Below are positions 45,414 through 55,033 of a stretch of DNA of 61,598 bases, piece by piece. The DNA is from CAYTIB01 sp964437725 (GTDB lineage Bacteria > UBA8248 > JACPRG01 > G963555815): NCBI GenBank assembly GCA_964437725.1, contig CAYTIB010000004.1, positions 1 to 61,598 on the forward strand. The letters are read 5' to 3'. Position 1 is the stretch's first letter. Each line of letters starts with the position of its first letter. The notes below the pieces were generated by a model. It saw only the letters and a list, made by a program, of their open reading frames with translations, searched no databases and was not told the origin of the DNA. The position numbers and the translations under genes were made by a program.

Positions 45414-46217
45414 TTAAGAGGACGTCAGACGAAACGTTATTTCATGGGGTGGGGCATCTAGCAGGGCCGCTTGAAGATCACTGATGCTCTTAAATTCTTT
45501 TTGGGATAATCGTCGACCATAAATCGTCACCTCTAAAGGGTCAACTAGAAATGGCCAAGGTGCAACTTGTAGGTTTAAGGGGTCCACGAGATCAAGCGCT
45601 ATCTCGGAAAAACCATCCACTTCTGATAAGCCAAAGGGAACTTCCTGAAGACGGTTTCTATGGTTCCAACCATTACATAGAACCAATGATATGGTGTCCA
45701 TCATGGTAACAAACTTGCCATTCCGGGAGATAGTTTTCATGCTTACATTCCCCGTTTCACCTCTAGCCGAACCAATCTCATCACAAATCTTTTTCTGATA
45801 TGCTTCCTGCTCAACAACGTAATCCCTTAGTTGTCCTTGTTCATGCACGGTGACCGGTCGAACCCAACCCCGCAAAATTCCGCTATACACATTAGCAGCA
45901 TGCCGACTTATCAATCCCGCAGCATACGGGTGGCCTTGAGTATATATTTTCCTCACCGCACGTCTGAAAATTTCGAAATTTACTTCCAAGGGCGTTTCCG
46001 TAAAATGGCTTGGGGCACCTTCAGAATTCAGAGTAGGATTCCTCTCCCACTCTTCCCATCCACCATCGTGCTCATAAGTGGCCAGAAGGACATCTTCCCA
46101 AGGCTCAGGGCGGACAAAATCTCCAGCTCCCCAATGTTCCGCAAGCAACCCTGAAAGTCGGGCGTGCTCTGGCTGTCCGAAAATCAATAAATCGCCCTCC
46201 CAGTCTCTTCTGATCAT
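45414..46217 (-). CDS. DUF3891-family protein
   Basis: A 267-residue protein of the DUF3891 type. It starts with QPEHARLSGLLAEHWG, a His-rich region ATYEHDGGWEEWERNP, then GHPYAAGLISRHAANVYSG, all hallmarks of the family (HD-like spacing of His and Asp, function unknown). ATG 46217 has GGAGA eight bases upstream; the frame is also open to 46238. It is leftward, upstream of the SDR gene by about 110 bases, and divergent from the MDR dehydrogenase gene. No signal peptide. Confidence 0.78.
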   Translation of the reverse strand: MIRRDWEGDLLIFGQPEHARLSGLLAEHWGAGDFVRPEPWEDVLLATYEHDGGWEEWERNPTLNSEGAPSHFTETPLEVNFEIFRRAVRKIYTQGHPYAAGLISRHAANVYSGILRGWVRPVTVHEQGQLRDYVVEQEAYQKKICDEIGSARGETGNVSMKTISRNGKFVTMMDTISLVLCNGWNHRNRLQEVPFGLSEVDGFSEIALDLVDPLNLQVAPWPFLVDPLEVTIYGRRLSQKEFKSISDLQAALLDAPPHEITFRLTSS

Positions 46218-46523
46218 TTTCTTATTCTCCAGATACAAAAGATTTCAATCTGAGGATAAATCCCCATCTCCAGTTATCTTTATTCGTCAAACGCATAGGG
46301 AACCACATCTCCCAATTTTCCCATATCTCCGCGTGTGTCAACAAATTATAAACCTATTCATGTATAGTTAAAATTTATGAATACTCAATTTTCTGGGAAT
46401 AATTCCACAACTTTATTTAGCATCGGGGTATGACAGAATGATTCTCTCGGTTTAAAATCAAAGGAGTGCTAGTGGAGCCCAATTCGCTTAAATAGAACTA
46501 CCCATTCGTCCCAGTAGGAGGAA
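46218..46523. other. divergent AT-rich intergenic region
   Basis: About 300 bases between DUF3891 (leftward) and the MDR dehydrogenase (rightward). The middle, from 46320 to 46400, is very AT-rich and holds the inverted repeat at 46355-46383. It probably carries promoters for both sides. No gene seen. Confidence 0.45.
46355..46383. promoter_or_regulatory. inverted repeat, possible operator
   Basis: TATTCAT at 46355-46361 and ATGAATA at 46377-46383 are perfect 7-bp arms with a 15-base AT-rich spacer. It lies in the divergent promoter region and could bind a dimeric regulator. AT-rich sequence makes chance repeats common, so the support is weak. Confidence 0.3.
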
Positions 46524-47606
46524 ATGATCTTGCCTGCGCTTCCAGAAACCATGAAAGCCGCTTTGACCTATGAAGCAGATGAAATAAGAGTAGAAAATGT
46601 TCCACTACCCGAATACCAGCCTAATGATGTATTGGTCCGTGTGGAGGCATGTGGGATTTGCGGCACAGACTTGCATATCCTTTCGGGCCATTTGCGACCA
46701 TTGTGGCCCCCCCACTACCCCTTTATCCAGGGACACGAGTGGTGCGGCGAAGTCGTCGCTTTGGGAGATAACGTGACTAGGGATCTCAATGTGGGAGACC
46801 GAGTTATCGTAGAGCCAACCATAGGCTGCTACCAGTGCACTCGATGCATACGGGGAGACTATCACCTTTGCGAAACGGCAGATAAGAATGTTGATGGGGG
46901 ATATCGGCTCCTTGGGCATACGTACAACGGTGCCTTTAGCGAATATGGTGTCGCTCCTCCGAGAAATCTTCATAAGATCCCTGAATCCATGGGTTGGCAA
47001 GAGGGTGTTATCGTTAATCAGGTTGTAGTCGCCATGCACGCACTCGATCGCGGAAATCACGTAAAGCCTGCCGACAAGATCGCAATTACAGGTCCGGGAC
47101 TACTCGGGCTCTGCGTCTTGGAGCTCGCCAAACATTATGGGGCATCCAAAACCTATATCACCGGACGGGGACCAAGGCTCGAAGTTGCTAGAGAACTTGG
47201 CGCCGACATTGCCATTGATATTGCTAAAGATGATCCTGTGAAAGTGGTCATGGACGATACGAATGGTGTCGGAGCGGACTTGGTGGTCGAGTGTGCCGGA
47301 GCACCCGAAGCAGTTCAACATGCTATCGGGATGGTGAAGCGAGGTGGCCGCGTAGTTATGGAAGGACTTAACGGTGGTCAGGAGATCCCAATTAAGACTG
47401 ACCGAATCGTTTTGGACGAAATCAGTCTACTCGGAGCGCGAGGCTCGCCCAATTGCTATCCCTCGTCGATTCAAATTGTCGCTGACGGAGCAGTGAGCGC
47501 ACGACGCATGCTCACACACGAGTTCCCTTTATCTGATATCGAGAAAGCAATGGAAATGTTCAAGAAACGAGAAGGGAACCCGCTCCGCGTGGCCATCAAG
47601 CCTTAG
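46524..47606 (+). CDS. zinc-binding medium-chain alcohol dehydrogenase
   Basis: A 360-residue MDR enzyme of the sorbitol/threonine dehydrogenase type. Catalytic zinc ligands are in EACGICGTDLH and GHEWCGEVV; the structural zinc set is CYQCTRCIRGDYHLC. The NAD-binding region reads ITGPGLLGLCVLELAKHYGA, without the usual GxGxxG third Gly, and VVECAGAPEAV follows. It would oxidise a polyol, amino alcohol or similar. ATG 46524 is only two bases from AGGAGG, so TTG 46530 may be the true start. UbiD copy 2 follows by 247 bases on the same strand. Substrate unknown. Confidence 0.87.
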   Translation: MILPALPETMKAALTYEADEIRVENVPLPEYQPNDVLVRVEACGICGTDLHILSGHLRPLWPPHYPFIQGHEWCGEVVALGDNVTRDLNVGDRVIVEPTIGCYQCTRCIRGDYHLCETADKNVDGGYRLLGHTYNGAFSEYGVAPPRNLHKIPESMGWQEGVIVNQVVVAMHALDRGNHVKPADKIAITGPGLLGLCVLELAKHYGASKTYITGRGPRLEVARELGADIAIDIAKDDPVKVVMDDTNGVGADLVVECAGAPEAVQHAIGMVKRGGRVVMEGLNGGQEIPIKTDRIVLDEISLLGARGSPNCYPSSIQIVADGAVSARRMLTHEFPLSDIEKAMEMFKKREGNPLRVAIKP

Positions 47607-47853
47607 ATTGGACTTAGAGGAACCCAATCAGACAAAGGGAGAGGCATGGAGACAACAACAAACGCTTGCTACCTTGGGAACAACAGCAAACGGTGGCACC
47701 ACCGCCAGCCAGGTTAGAGCGTTTTTGCTATACCGTTTTTGAAAGGTTTCCTCTATGTGATTGCTTTCCATACCAGACGCCAAAACAAGGCTAAGAATGG
47801 ATATTACATAAAACCATGGTCTCGCTAGTCTGTGTCACGATGAAGGGAATGTT

Positions 47854-49239
47854 ATGAACCAGGGTCTACGGAGCTTTATCGAAGAGTTTGAGTTACAGTA
47901 TCCGGAGGATGTAATCAGGGTCAGTGAACCTGTTACCCTTGAGTACGACATCATGGCATTGGTTCTTGAGTTCGAGCGCCGAAAACAGTTTCCCATTCTC
48001 TTCTTTGACAACGTCCGTGGGCATAAAATCCCTATTATCTGTAATTTAGTAGCAGGTCGACGTTCCCTAGCCAGGGCCCTTAATGTCCCGCAGGAGGAGT
48101 TGTCTGAGGCTTTCTCAAGCCGCTTAAAAAATTATATTGATCCTACCGTAGTGGAAGAACCTCCTTTTCGCCAAGTCATTTTCAAGGGTGATGAAGCGGA
48201 CCTGAGCCGCCTTCCCATCCCCACCTACTTTCCCGGCGACGGAGGGCCCTATCTGACAGCAGGAATGCTCGTCGCTAAACATCCGGAAACAGGCGTCATT
48301 ACAGAAGGTTACCATCGGTTCCAAATAAAAGAGCCGCGAAAAATGGGCTGTAGCCTTCATTCTCGAAGGCGGATGTTTGAATATCTTCGGCTCTATGAAG
48401 AGCGAGGGGAGAATATGCCCGCAGCTATTTGTCTCGGCCTTCATCCCATTGTAGCAATGGGATCCCTTTCTTACCCCCCACCCGAAGTAAGTAAGTTTCA
48501 GGCAGTTGGGGGACTATTTGGTAATCCGATGGAAATTGCCAAATGTTCTACCATCGATTTGCACGTACCTGCTTGGTCAGAAATAGTAATTGAGGGAGAG
48601 TTTCTCGCCGGCGTGCGAGAAACGGAAGGACCTTTTGGCGAATTTACTGGCTACTTTTCCGCTCGTAGCACAGAAAACGTTTTCCGCGTGTCCTCTATTT
48701 CCATGCGAGAGGATGCATGGTTTCAAAGCATTGCCTCGGGAATGGCCGGCGATCATTTGACTACCGTAGGGTGCCTGCGAGAAGTGGAGGTACGCAACGC
48801 TCTAAAGAAAACCATACCAGGTGTTAAAGATGTTCATTTACCCATATCAGGTTGCACAGCATTCACTGCCTTCATTTCTATGCGCCAGACGCGGCCGGGT
48901 GAAGCCAAACATGCTATCAATATTGCCCTTGGTGTCGACCATTACCTGAAATTCGTTGTCATAGTTGACGATGACGTAGATGTATTTAGTGAGGCTGATG
49001 TTGTATGGGCCATGACGACTCGAGTCCAGGCCGATAAAGATTTAGTGGTCATCCCAGGCACACTTGGAGCCATCCTTGATCCATCTGCTGATCAAAGCGG
49101 AATAACCGCAAAATTAGGAGTAGATGCAACAAAACCGCTAGGCGACCCCTTTGCTGAGCGTTTGGTCATGGACGCAGATAAAATGACATGGGCTTCCAAG
49201 TTAGTAGACCAACTTAAAAAACCTCCAAAAGGGGATTAA
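47854..49239 (+). CDS. UbiD-family prenylated-FMN decarboxylase (copy 2)
   Basis: A 461-residue UbiD-type protein. It shows FDNVRGHKIPIICNLVAGRRSLARAL, KGDEADLSRLPIPTYFPGDGGPYLTAGML, GYHRFQIK, the LGLHP region, and ETEGPFGEFTGYFS with catalytic acid residues, closer to the standard EGPFGxxTGY form than copy 1. It therefore represents a separate substrate branch. ATG 47854 follows AAGGGAA. The RidA gene follows by 90 bases, and may deaminate reactive enamine products. No ubiX in the window. Confidence 0.88.
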   Translation: MNQGLRSFIEEFELQYPEDVIRVSEPVTLEYDIMALVLEFERRKQFPILFFDNVRGHKIPIICNLVAGRRSLARALNVPQEELSEAFSSRLKNYIDPTVVEEPPFRQVIFKGDEADLSRLPIPTYFPGDGGPYLTAGMLVAKHPETGVITEGYHRFQIKEPRKMGCSLHSRRRMFEYLRLYEERGENMPAAICLGLHPIVAMGSLSYPPPEVSKFQAVGGLFGNPMEIAKCSTIDLHVPAWSEIVIEGEFLAGVRETEGPFGEFTGYFSARSTENVFRVSSISMREDAWFQSIASGMAGDHLTTVGCLREVEVRNALKKTIPGVKDVHLPISGCTAFTAFISMRQTRPGEAKHAINIALGVDHYLKFVVIVDDDVDVFSEADVVWAMTTRVQADKDLVVIPGTLGAILDPSADQSGITAKLGVDATKPLGDPFAERLVMDADKMTWASKLVDQLKKPPKGD

Positions 49240-49329
49240 AATATTTTTCAGGACATCCTGAGGCTCTAACATAGCACCCCAGATGATCTTCACTCCCACT
49301 ATTGCCTTAAACATTGGAGGGCATAAAAC

Positions 49330-49767
49330 TTGACGGAAAAGAAATCACCAGAAGGCCCCACTGGCTCCAAAAACCCTATACAAGTCAACGTCGGAACAGG
49401 GAAATTTCCGCCAGCGGTCGAAAGTAATGGATTCACCTTCACAGCGGCCATTGGCGGCACAGATGAAAACGGAAAAGTAGTCAGCCGATTGAGCCTGGAG
49501 CAATCTCAGAAGGCCCTTGAAAATCTTCAAACGGTCCTTGGCAAAAATGGTCTAAGTATGGACGACGTCCTGCGGTGCACCGTATTTATAACAGACATAC
49601 GAGATATCATCTACGTCGAACGAGCGATGGAAAAACTATTCAAAGACGTACGCCCAGCTTTCTCAATACTACAGGTACAGGGACTTCCAGGAGAGCAGAA
49701 AGTTGCTGTCGAGGCTATTGCTATTCGCCGAGGTTCGAAAGAAGACATCGTCGATTTCATGGGCTAA
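49330..49767 (+). CDS. RidA/YjgF-family protein
   Basis: A 145-residue RidA-like protein. It has SKNPIQVN..GKFPPAVESNGFTFTAAIGG, then LEQSQKALENLQTVLGKNGLSMDDVLRCTVFITDI, and the end block RPAFSILQVQGLPGEQKVAVEAIAIR. The canonical Arg that binds the carboxylate appears as RPAFS. RidA hydrolyses reactive 2-aminoacrylate or related enamines. The TTG start at 49330 is decided by GGAGGG eight bases before it. It stands in a row with ubiD copy 2, and the EgtD gene lies convergent beyond. Confidence 0.88.
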   Translation: MTEKKSPEGPTGSKNPIQVNVGTGKFPPAVESNGFTFTAAIGGTDENGKVVSRLSLEQSQKALENLQTVLGKNGLSMDDVLRCTVFITDIRDIIYVERAMEKLFKDVRPAFSILQVQGLPGEQKVAVEAIAIRRGSKEDIVDFMG

Positions 49768-49828
49768 GTATCGGATAAAAGAGTTCAAAAAATACTTCCA
49801 CTGCTATATCTTCCTTGGTTCCGTTGCA

Positions 49829-50827
49829 CTAGATTTTCCGGGAAAGAGAGAGAGAGAACATGTTTTCCGGAGCGGTTAAAAAATCGATCATCTCGAACCC
49901 GCTCGCCTCCAATAGTTTCTCCAATCTGCTTTGATTATACTTCGTGCTGAACTCGGTAATAATCTCTTCTCCCTCCTGTAGCTCAAAGTCTAGGTTGATC
50001 TTCTTCAAGCAAACTTTCTGCTGCGAAATCGAGCGAAGACGCATTTCTATCCGGTTGTTTTCCTGTGAATAAATAGCTCGATGTTCAAAAAGACTAGTGT
50101 CTAAATCTGAGTCCAGTAACATGTTTAGCACACGAAGGATGTTTAAGTTGAATTCCGCGGTGATACCCTGAGAGTCATTATAGGCGGACTCGATAAGATT
50201 AATATCCTTAACAAGATCTGTCCCAAGTAAAAGGAATTCTCCGGGTCGAAGTTGATCGCAAACTCCAGATAGTACCGATACGGCTTGCGAAGGCCGAAAA
50301 TTACCAACAGTCCCTCCAAGAAAAAGCACTAGCCGACGATCGCCGTCTGGAATATATCCCGAATCTCTAGTGAAGTCCCCCGCAACACCATGAAACCTAA
50401 ACCCAGGATAATCCAACGCTAAATCTGAAACTACCCCTTGGAGTAACGATTCACTTAGCTCAATGGGGGCATAACATGCAAGGCACCCTTCTCGTTCCAT
50501 TGCATCTAAAAGTACCCGCGTCTTCACAGAAGAACCTGAACCAAGCTCTACAAGGACATCGGGGCTAGTTAAATCCGTAAGCTGGACTGCATACCGTTCA
50601 AGTAACGCCAGTTCAGTACGAGTCGGGTAATATTCTGGAAGTTCACAAATACGTTCAAAAAGGGCCGAACCCCGAGAATCATAAAAGAACTTGGACGAAA
50701 TCTCACGCGGAGTCTTCATAAGACCGGTACGTATTTCCGAAAGATCATCTTCCCGATTCAGTGGAGTAAGAGTTTCTATGCGAATTCGCTGACTCACTTC
50801 ACCTAAAGGCATTTCTCGATTCTTCAT
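49829..50827 (-). CDS. egtD: L-histidine N-alpha-methyltransferase EgtD
   Basis: EgtD makes hercynine (trimethyl-histidine) from His and SAM, the first step of ergothioneine synthesis. The 332-residue protein has PREISSKFFYDSRGSALFERICELPEYYPTRTE, VELGSGSSVKTRVLLDA, APIELSESLL, LVLFLGGTVGNF and LLLGTDLVKD, all typical of the DUF2260/EgtD family. An ergothioneine sulfoxide synthase gene (egtB) is usually adjacent but is not here. ATG 50827 stands at the right place; upstream lies a 450-base stretch without a gene. The organism could still have egtB elsewhere. Confidence 0.92.
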   Translation of the reverse strand: MKNREMPLGEVSQRIRIETLTPLNREDDLSEIRTGLMKTPREISSKFFYDSRGSALFERICELPEYYPTRTELALLERYAVQLTDLTSPDVLVELGSGSSVKTRVLLDAMEREGCLACYAPIELSESLLQGVVSDLALDYPGFRFHGVAGDFTRDSGYIPDGDRRLVLFLGGTVGNFRPSQAVSVLSGVCDQLRPGEFLLLGTDLVKDINLIESAYNDSQGITAEFNLNILRVLNMLLDSDLDTSLFEHRAIYSQENNRIEMRLRSISQQKVCLKKINLDFELQEGEEIITEFSTKYNQSRLEKLLEASGFEMIDFLTAPENMFSLSLSRKI

Positions 50828-51275
50828 GTTTTACCCAAGTCCTTACCTCCAACTAGTGCAAATTGGAAATCCTTCCAGTTGCATAGGGACATCCCTAATC
50901 TCTGGGGAAAATTTGTAAAACAAAGACGTTGGAGAATTTATTCCATGCATGCGGCGAGTGTAACGATACATCAAGTAGTATGGAAACGGAACCATTAGCT
51001 AAACTCAGGAAAAACGTGACGACCCTGTCGTGGAGTGCTAAAATTACACTTACTTTGAGCGCGTCGTTTTGGGAATTGCCTTTACGGAAACCTATCCCCA
51101 AAAGCGATTGGGCACGAAGTCCCACCTGGCCATTGATCTTTTTCGGCTCACCGGTTTTGGTTTTAACACTTGGGTGAACAAAAAATGCCGAAGAGAAGGG
51201 ATGTTCGTCATAACGGTAGGTTCCTCTTCATATTTTGTCTGTTTTATTTTTTATTGGTCCTCTATTTAGCCGCCT
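50828..51275. other. divergent intergenic region, no gene recognised
   Basis: About 450 bases between egtD (leftward) and the PHP gene (rightward). Two rightward frames are open, 50929-51177 and 51069-51269, and the second has a protein-like look (FTETYPQKRLGTKSHLAIDL), but there is no start signal and no family I recognise. It may be a gene remnant or chance. Confidence 0.35.
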
Positions 51276-52853
51276 ATGGAGTTCCTTCGATTGTCACGAA
51301 ATTTCTCCTTTGAAACGGAGGCCATTCATCTTTCAAGAAGTCACTCACGCCGGCTCATTCCACTGCCTTTGCCTAATCAACCGAACTACCTGATGTTACT
51401 ACTTTTATTTTTTTTGACAATTTTCGTCCCTCAAGTGAATGCACAAACCCTTCACCCATACAGGGCTGCCATCCACATCCACTCCAACTTCAGCTCAGGC
51501 GCACATTCCATTCAAGAACTTGCCCAAATGGCAGAGAGAGATGGTCTAGACATTCTTATCGTGACAGACCATGCTCAGGCTTCTATGGCTTGGGGGATCG
51601 AACCCTACCAAAACCTGTTGCGCTTTCCAGTCGAACTTAGATCTGTATTCCAACTGGGTATCAAACGCTATCTATCAGCTATTGCTGCAGGGAACCGCGC
51701 CCATCCGCGAGTTCTCATCATCCCGGGTATCGAAGCATCTGCCAATTACTACTTCACCGGTAATCCTTTTGAAAAAACATTGATGGTTCACAATTGGCGT
51801 CGCCACCTGCATATTATTGGGTTGACGAACCCTGAAAGCTATTTAACACTCCCGGTGGCCAGTGGGTTCTCCCTTAAGCTTCTCAAACAACGTGGTCTCG
51901 CCGCGTTTCCAACTACGGTTTGGTCTTACTTCCTATCTTTCGTTTTTTTCTTTATTTCAATTTTTGGTATCTATCTGATGCAACACCAAAGAATTCCACG
52001 GTTGGTAGGGTTCCTGGTTTTCCTGGTCGCCATCCCTGCAATGGTAAATGAGCTTCCCTTTTTACAACCTCCCTTTAATCCATACGGCGGCGATCCCGGC
52101 ACAAAGCCCTATCAGCGATTGATTGATGCTGCAACAGCAAGGGGGGGAATAGTGCTATGGGCACGCCAAGACTCTCGCCTACAACAACAAAGGGAGGATG
52201 GAGTTGAATACTCAATACCCCCCCATCCGCAAATCCTCACAAATTCGTTGCGATATACAGGGTTTGACGCTATCCATGAAGAAAAATTTGCTGCCAGCAA
52301 GCCAGGTGGGCAATGGGATCAGGTTCTCAATCAATACTTGTCCGGCAATCGAAAAACACCTGTTTGGGCTTATGGTGGAGCTAATTTTCACAACACCGAA
52401 GAGACTCGTAGAGCAAAACGGCTGTCCGATATTCAAACCGTTTTTCTACTTCAAAACCGTACACAACGGGAAGTCCTTACTGCACTGCAGGAAGGTCGAA
52501 TGTACGTTGTCCGAGGCCACCGGTCCAACCGACTACGGTTGGACCGGTTTGAGATTCTCGCAAGAGACCGAAACCTTAAAGCCTTTTCGGGTGAAACAAT
52601 TCAAATGGGAGTCACACCTGAAATCCATTTCAGCATTTCTACCGATAATGAGACCACCCGGGAATTGTCGGTCCAGCTGATCCGCAACGGTACACCAGTT
52701 AAAACCTTCAAAGGGAAAACACCCATTGATGTAACCCATACCGACGATACCGCACCGAACAAAGGACGAATGTACTACCGGATCGATGCGAAGGCCCCGG
52801 GAATGGACTATTTACTAACCAATCCAATCTTCGTAGAGCGTCCGAACGATTAA
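51276..52853 (+). CDS. PHP-domain phosphoesterase-like exported protein
   Basis: Up to 525 residues. The PHP metal site begins with AAIHIHSNFSSGAHS and ILIVTDHAQ, and continues with PGIEASANYY and IHIIGL-like blocks; a mid-protein membrane segment lies near residues 210-250 (LSFVFFFISIFGIYLMQ). A signal-like helix (residues 40-56, LLLLFFLTIFVPQVNA) ends in an AxA-type site, so ATG 51393 could be the true start, giving 486 residues; neither start has a good binding site. The C-terminal 120 residues look like a beta-rich domain. PHP proteins are metal phosphoesterases or nucleases; the role here is unknown. Convergent with the next gene. Confidence 0.72.
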   Translation: MEFLRLSRNFSFETEAIHLSRSHSRRLIPLPLPNQPNYLMLLLLFFLTIFVPQVNAQTLHPYRAAIHIHSNFSSGAHSIQELAQMAERDGLDILIVTDHAQASMAWGIEPYQNLLRFPVELRSVFQLGIKRYLSAIAAGNRAHPRVLIIPGIEASANYYFTGNPFEKTLMVHNWRRHLHIIGLTNPESYLTLPVASGFSLKLLKQRGLAAFPTTVWSYFLSFVFFFISIFGIYLMQHQRIPRLVGFLVFLVAIPAMVNELPFLQPPFNPYGGDPGTKPYQRLIDAATARGGIVLWARQDSRLQQQREDGVEYSIPPHPQILTNSLRYTGFDAIHEEKFAASKPGGQWDQVLNQYLSGNRKTPVWAYGGANFHNTEETRRAKRLSDIQTVFLLQNRTQREVLTALQEGRMYVVRGHRSNRLRLDRFEILARDRNLKAFSGETIQMGVTPEIHFSISTDNETTRELSVQLIRNGTPVKTFKGKTPIDVTHTDDTAPNKGRMYYRIDAKAPGMDYLLTNPIFVERPND

Positions 52854-52857
52854 GCAG

Positions 52858-54048
52858 TTAACCTGGGTGTGGTGAAATCTGGAAGGTATTTTCTACAACA
52901 TTTCGTCCAAACCAACTACATGGATTGAATCGGCTGAAGGATACTTCTTTCTTAACTCTTCTCCGACTTTCGAGGCCTACGGACCCCTCTTTCACCATCA
53001 GATTTTGCAACTCAAGATTATTGGTTGCAGGTCGACTCGGTACCCGAAACAAATGCCCTAAGCGTTTCTTCAAGCTACCAGAAAGCAGCGCTGTTTTCTT
53101 CCAGGATATCTGTAGCAAGCGAAGCCGACCCAAAGGAACACGACCCGTTGGAGGCTCCATGTCTGTCCGCGCTGCATAGAAACCATCCTCAACAAATATT
53201 CGTTGAGCATCTTTGGATAGGAGGTAGTTTAGGAACAAGAGGCCAGCATTCGGATACGACGATCCATTCAACAACGCAACCCCCGCTGGTATGGCCAATA
53301 TCCCTTCTTCGGGAATAATAAGGGTAACCGGAAGATTGTCTCGCTTAGCTCGCCATACATCCTCTCCAGAAAGCCCTCCCGAAAGAATAGCGTTTTTTGT
53401 GATCAGCCGTGTAGTTGCCTCTTCGTAAGAAACCAATATCGCATTTTTACCAATCGCTTCAACATATCTCCATCCGTAAAGCCTGGCCAAGGACACTGCC
53501 CAATAAAAAGCTGGTCCACCCAACGATGGGTCCGGAACAATCAAACGACTTCGGAAACGAATATCTCGTAAGTTTTGCCATCGAAGCACTTTGCCATTCG
53601 ACCCTTTATCAGTTCGGTAGGCCATAACAGCAGTTACAACATAGGGGGCAACCCATGACGCATCCGAACCAGTTAACCAGGGGGATACAAAATAACGATT
53701 AGGGACCTCCGCCAATCGAATCAAACCAAGCTCTTCGAGCTCGGTAAATACACCAGGATCAGTTGATTGGTAGACATCAGGACGCTGTTCGCTTCCGCTC
53801 AAAAGTTTTTTACGTAACTCTGCATCCGTCCCGTAGGTTGGCTCCACACGAACTTGAAACCGTCTTTGAAAGTCCAAAATAATTTTCTCGGCTGTCTCCC
53901 TTCGAAGAGGAGTGTACCAAGTTACCGATCCCTCCGCCCGACCGAGCTTACTCTTAAGGGTCTTCGGGAGGGGAGCTAAAGGACCTGCAGGCGCACAGCA
54001 ACCCAAGAGGGATAGGAAAATTAATGAAATCACCCAACGTGAAAGCAT
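52858..54048 (-). CDS. iron(III)-type ABC substrate-binding lipoprotein
   Basis: A 396-residue binding protein with lipobox SLLGC (Cys17). It shows GSVTWYTPLRRETAEKIILDFQRRFQVRVEPTYGTDAEL and DVYQSTDPGVFTELEELGL, then GLSGEDVWRAKRD and ILAIPAGVALLNGSSYPNAGLLFLNYLLS, as in FbpA/AfuA-like Fe3+ or thiamine/polyamine binding proteins. The lobes end near residue 310; the last 80 residues (after GRVPLG) are rich in Lys/Arg and have no match I recognise, an unusual extension. No permease or ATPase is in the window. The protein would sit in the outer leaflet of the inner membrane or the periplasm. Confidence 0.78.
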   Translation of the reverse strand: MLSRWVISLIFLSLLGCCAPAGPLAPLPKTLKSKLGRAEGSVTWYTPLRRETAEKIILDFQRRFQVRVEPTYGTDAELRKKLLSGSEQRPDVYQSTDPGVFTELEELGLIRLAEVPNRYFVSPWLTGSDASWVAPYVVTAVMAYRTDKGSNGKVLRWQNLRDIRFRSRLIVPDPSLGGPAFYWAVSLARLYGWRYVEAIGKNAILVSYEEATTRLITKNAILSGGLSGEDVWRAKRDNLPVTLIIPEEGILAIPAGVALLNGSSYPNAGLLFLNYLLSKDAQRIFVEDGFYAARTDMEPPTGRVPLGRLRLLQISWKKTALLSGSLKKRLGHLFRVPSRPATNNLELQNLMVKEGSVGLESRRRVKKEVSFSRFNPCSWFGRNVVENTFQISPHPG

Positions 54049-54326
54049 GGCAAGATCGGCTTCTTAATTCCGGTCAAAGGAAAGCTCTTCTAACGAATAC
54101 CCAGAAGCAATCTATCACTCGTGAAATCTGTTTCAATTTACCTTCGGTCTACCCTCAAAAAATCCTTCGGGCATTTCTAATTCTATCCTTTTCTGAACCA
54201 TTTCGCGAACAAGTCACACACACCGATATGTCCTATCACAAAAATCGATTAGTCTGCCCAAAATTACCAGAACACCTAAGATGGGTTATTGGTTTAACAG
54301 ATAAAAGAAGTGACAGGATTAGAAAC

Positions 54327-54845
54327 TCAGGCTGCCCGATGAAGCGAGTACATCCAAAGACTTTGAGTTATGGAATGCACTTCGCGATCAAACTGCATCC
54401 CAATTTTTTCGGCAACACGATGAGAAGCCATGTTCTCCGGGTGAAGCAATGAAACAAGACGACTAAATCCAATCTGTTTAAAACCATAATCTCTGAGGGC
54501 AGAAGTTACCTCCGTGGCAATACCTTGTCCCCATAACGACTGCTGCAAAACACAACTCAGTTCAATCTCCTGCACTCCATCCCACTCCCATTGGGCGAAA
54601 CCACACCGGCCAATCAAACTTCCGTTTTCCTTGTGAACAACCCCTAGCATGCCATGGCCTTGTCGAGAGTATGAATTTATCCAGAACTCGAGTTCCCGCT
54701 TACTCCGCCCTAGTGAACCTTCGTCAAACCCCAAAAACTTAGTTACTTCCGGATTTGAGTAAATTGATGCCAAAGCCTCTGCGTCCTCCGCGCCGAAAGG
54801 CCGGAGGCGCGTGCGTTCAGTTTCAAACTTATTGCAATCTAGCAT
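54327..54845 (-). CDS. GNAT N-acetyltransferase, RimJ/RimL-like
   Basis: A 172-residue acetyltransferase. It begins FETERTRLRPFGAEDAEALASIYSNPEVTKFLG, then LIGRCGFAQWEWDG, ELSCVLQQSLWGQGIATE (acetyl-CoA loop QxxGxG/A variant with QGIAT) and FKQIGFSRLVSLLHPENMASHRVAEKIGM. This is the Acetyltransf_3 type that modifies ribosomal protein N-termini or small amines. ATG 54845 has GGAG six bases upstream; 54872 is in frame too. It is divergent from fhs. Substrate unknown. Confidence 0.86.
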   Translation of the reverse strand: MLDCNKFETERTRLRPFGAEDAEALASIYSNPEVTKFLGFDEGSLGRSKRELEFWINSYSRQGHGMLGVVHKENGSLIGRCGFAQWEWDGVQEIELSCVLQQSLWGQGIATEVTSALRDYGFKQIGFSRLVSLLHPENMASHRVAEKIGMQFDREVHSITQSLWMYSLHRAA

Positions 54846-55033
54846 TCCCCGCTCCGTTATCAAAAAAATCAATGCAAGAAAGTGGAAATTTCTTTGCCCG
54901 CTTGCTTGACAGGAAAAGAGGCATTCGATAACTTGCAGTGTGTATTTCTTTATTTGGAAATTCTGTGTTGTTTTTGAGCTCTTTAGCCTCTCTATTTTCT
55001 CCTAATAAAATAAACTCCACACTGGAAAATACA

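Noticed and set aside
50929..51269. A broken gene upstream of the PHP gene
   Set aside because: Two short open frames exist, but no family or start can be recognised, so I only note the region.
54024..54452. A 142-residue rightward gene
   Set aside because: It overlaps the starts or ends of two well-supported leftward genes and has no family features.
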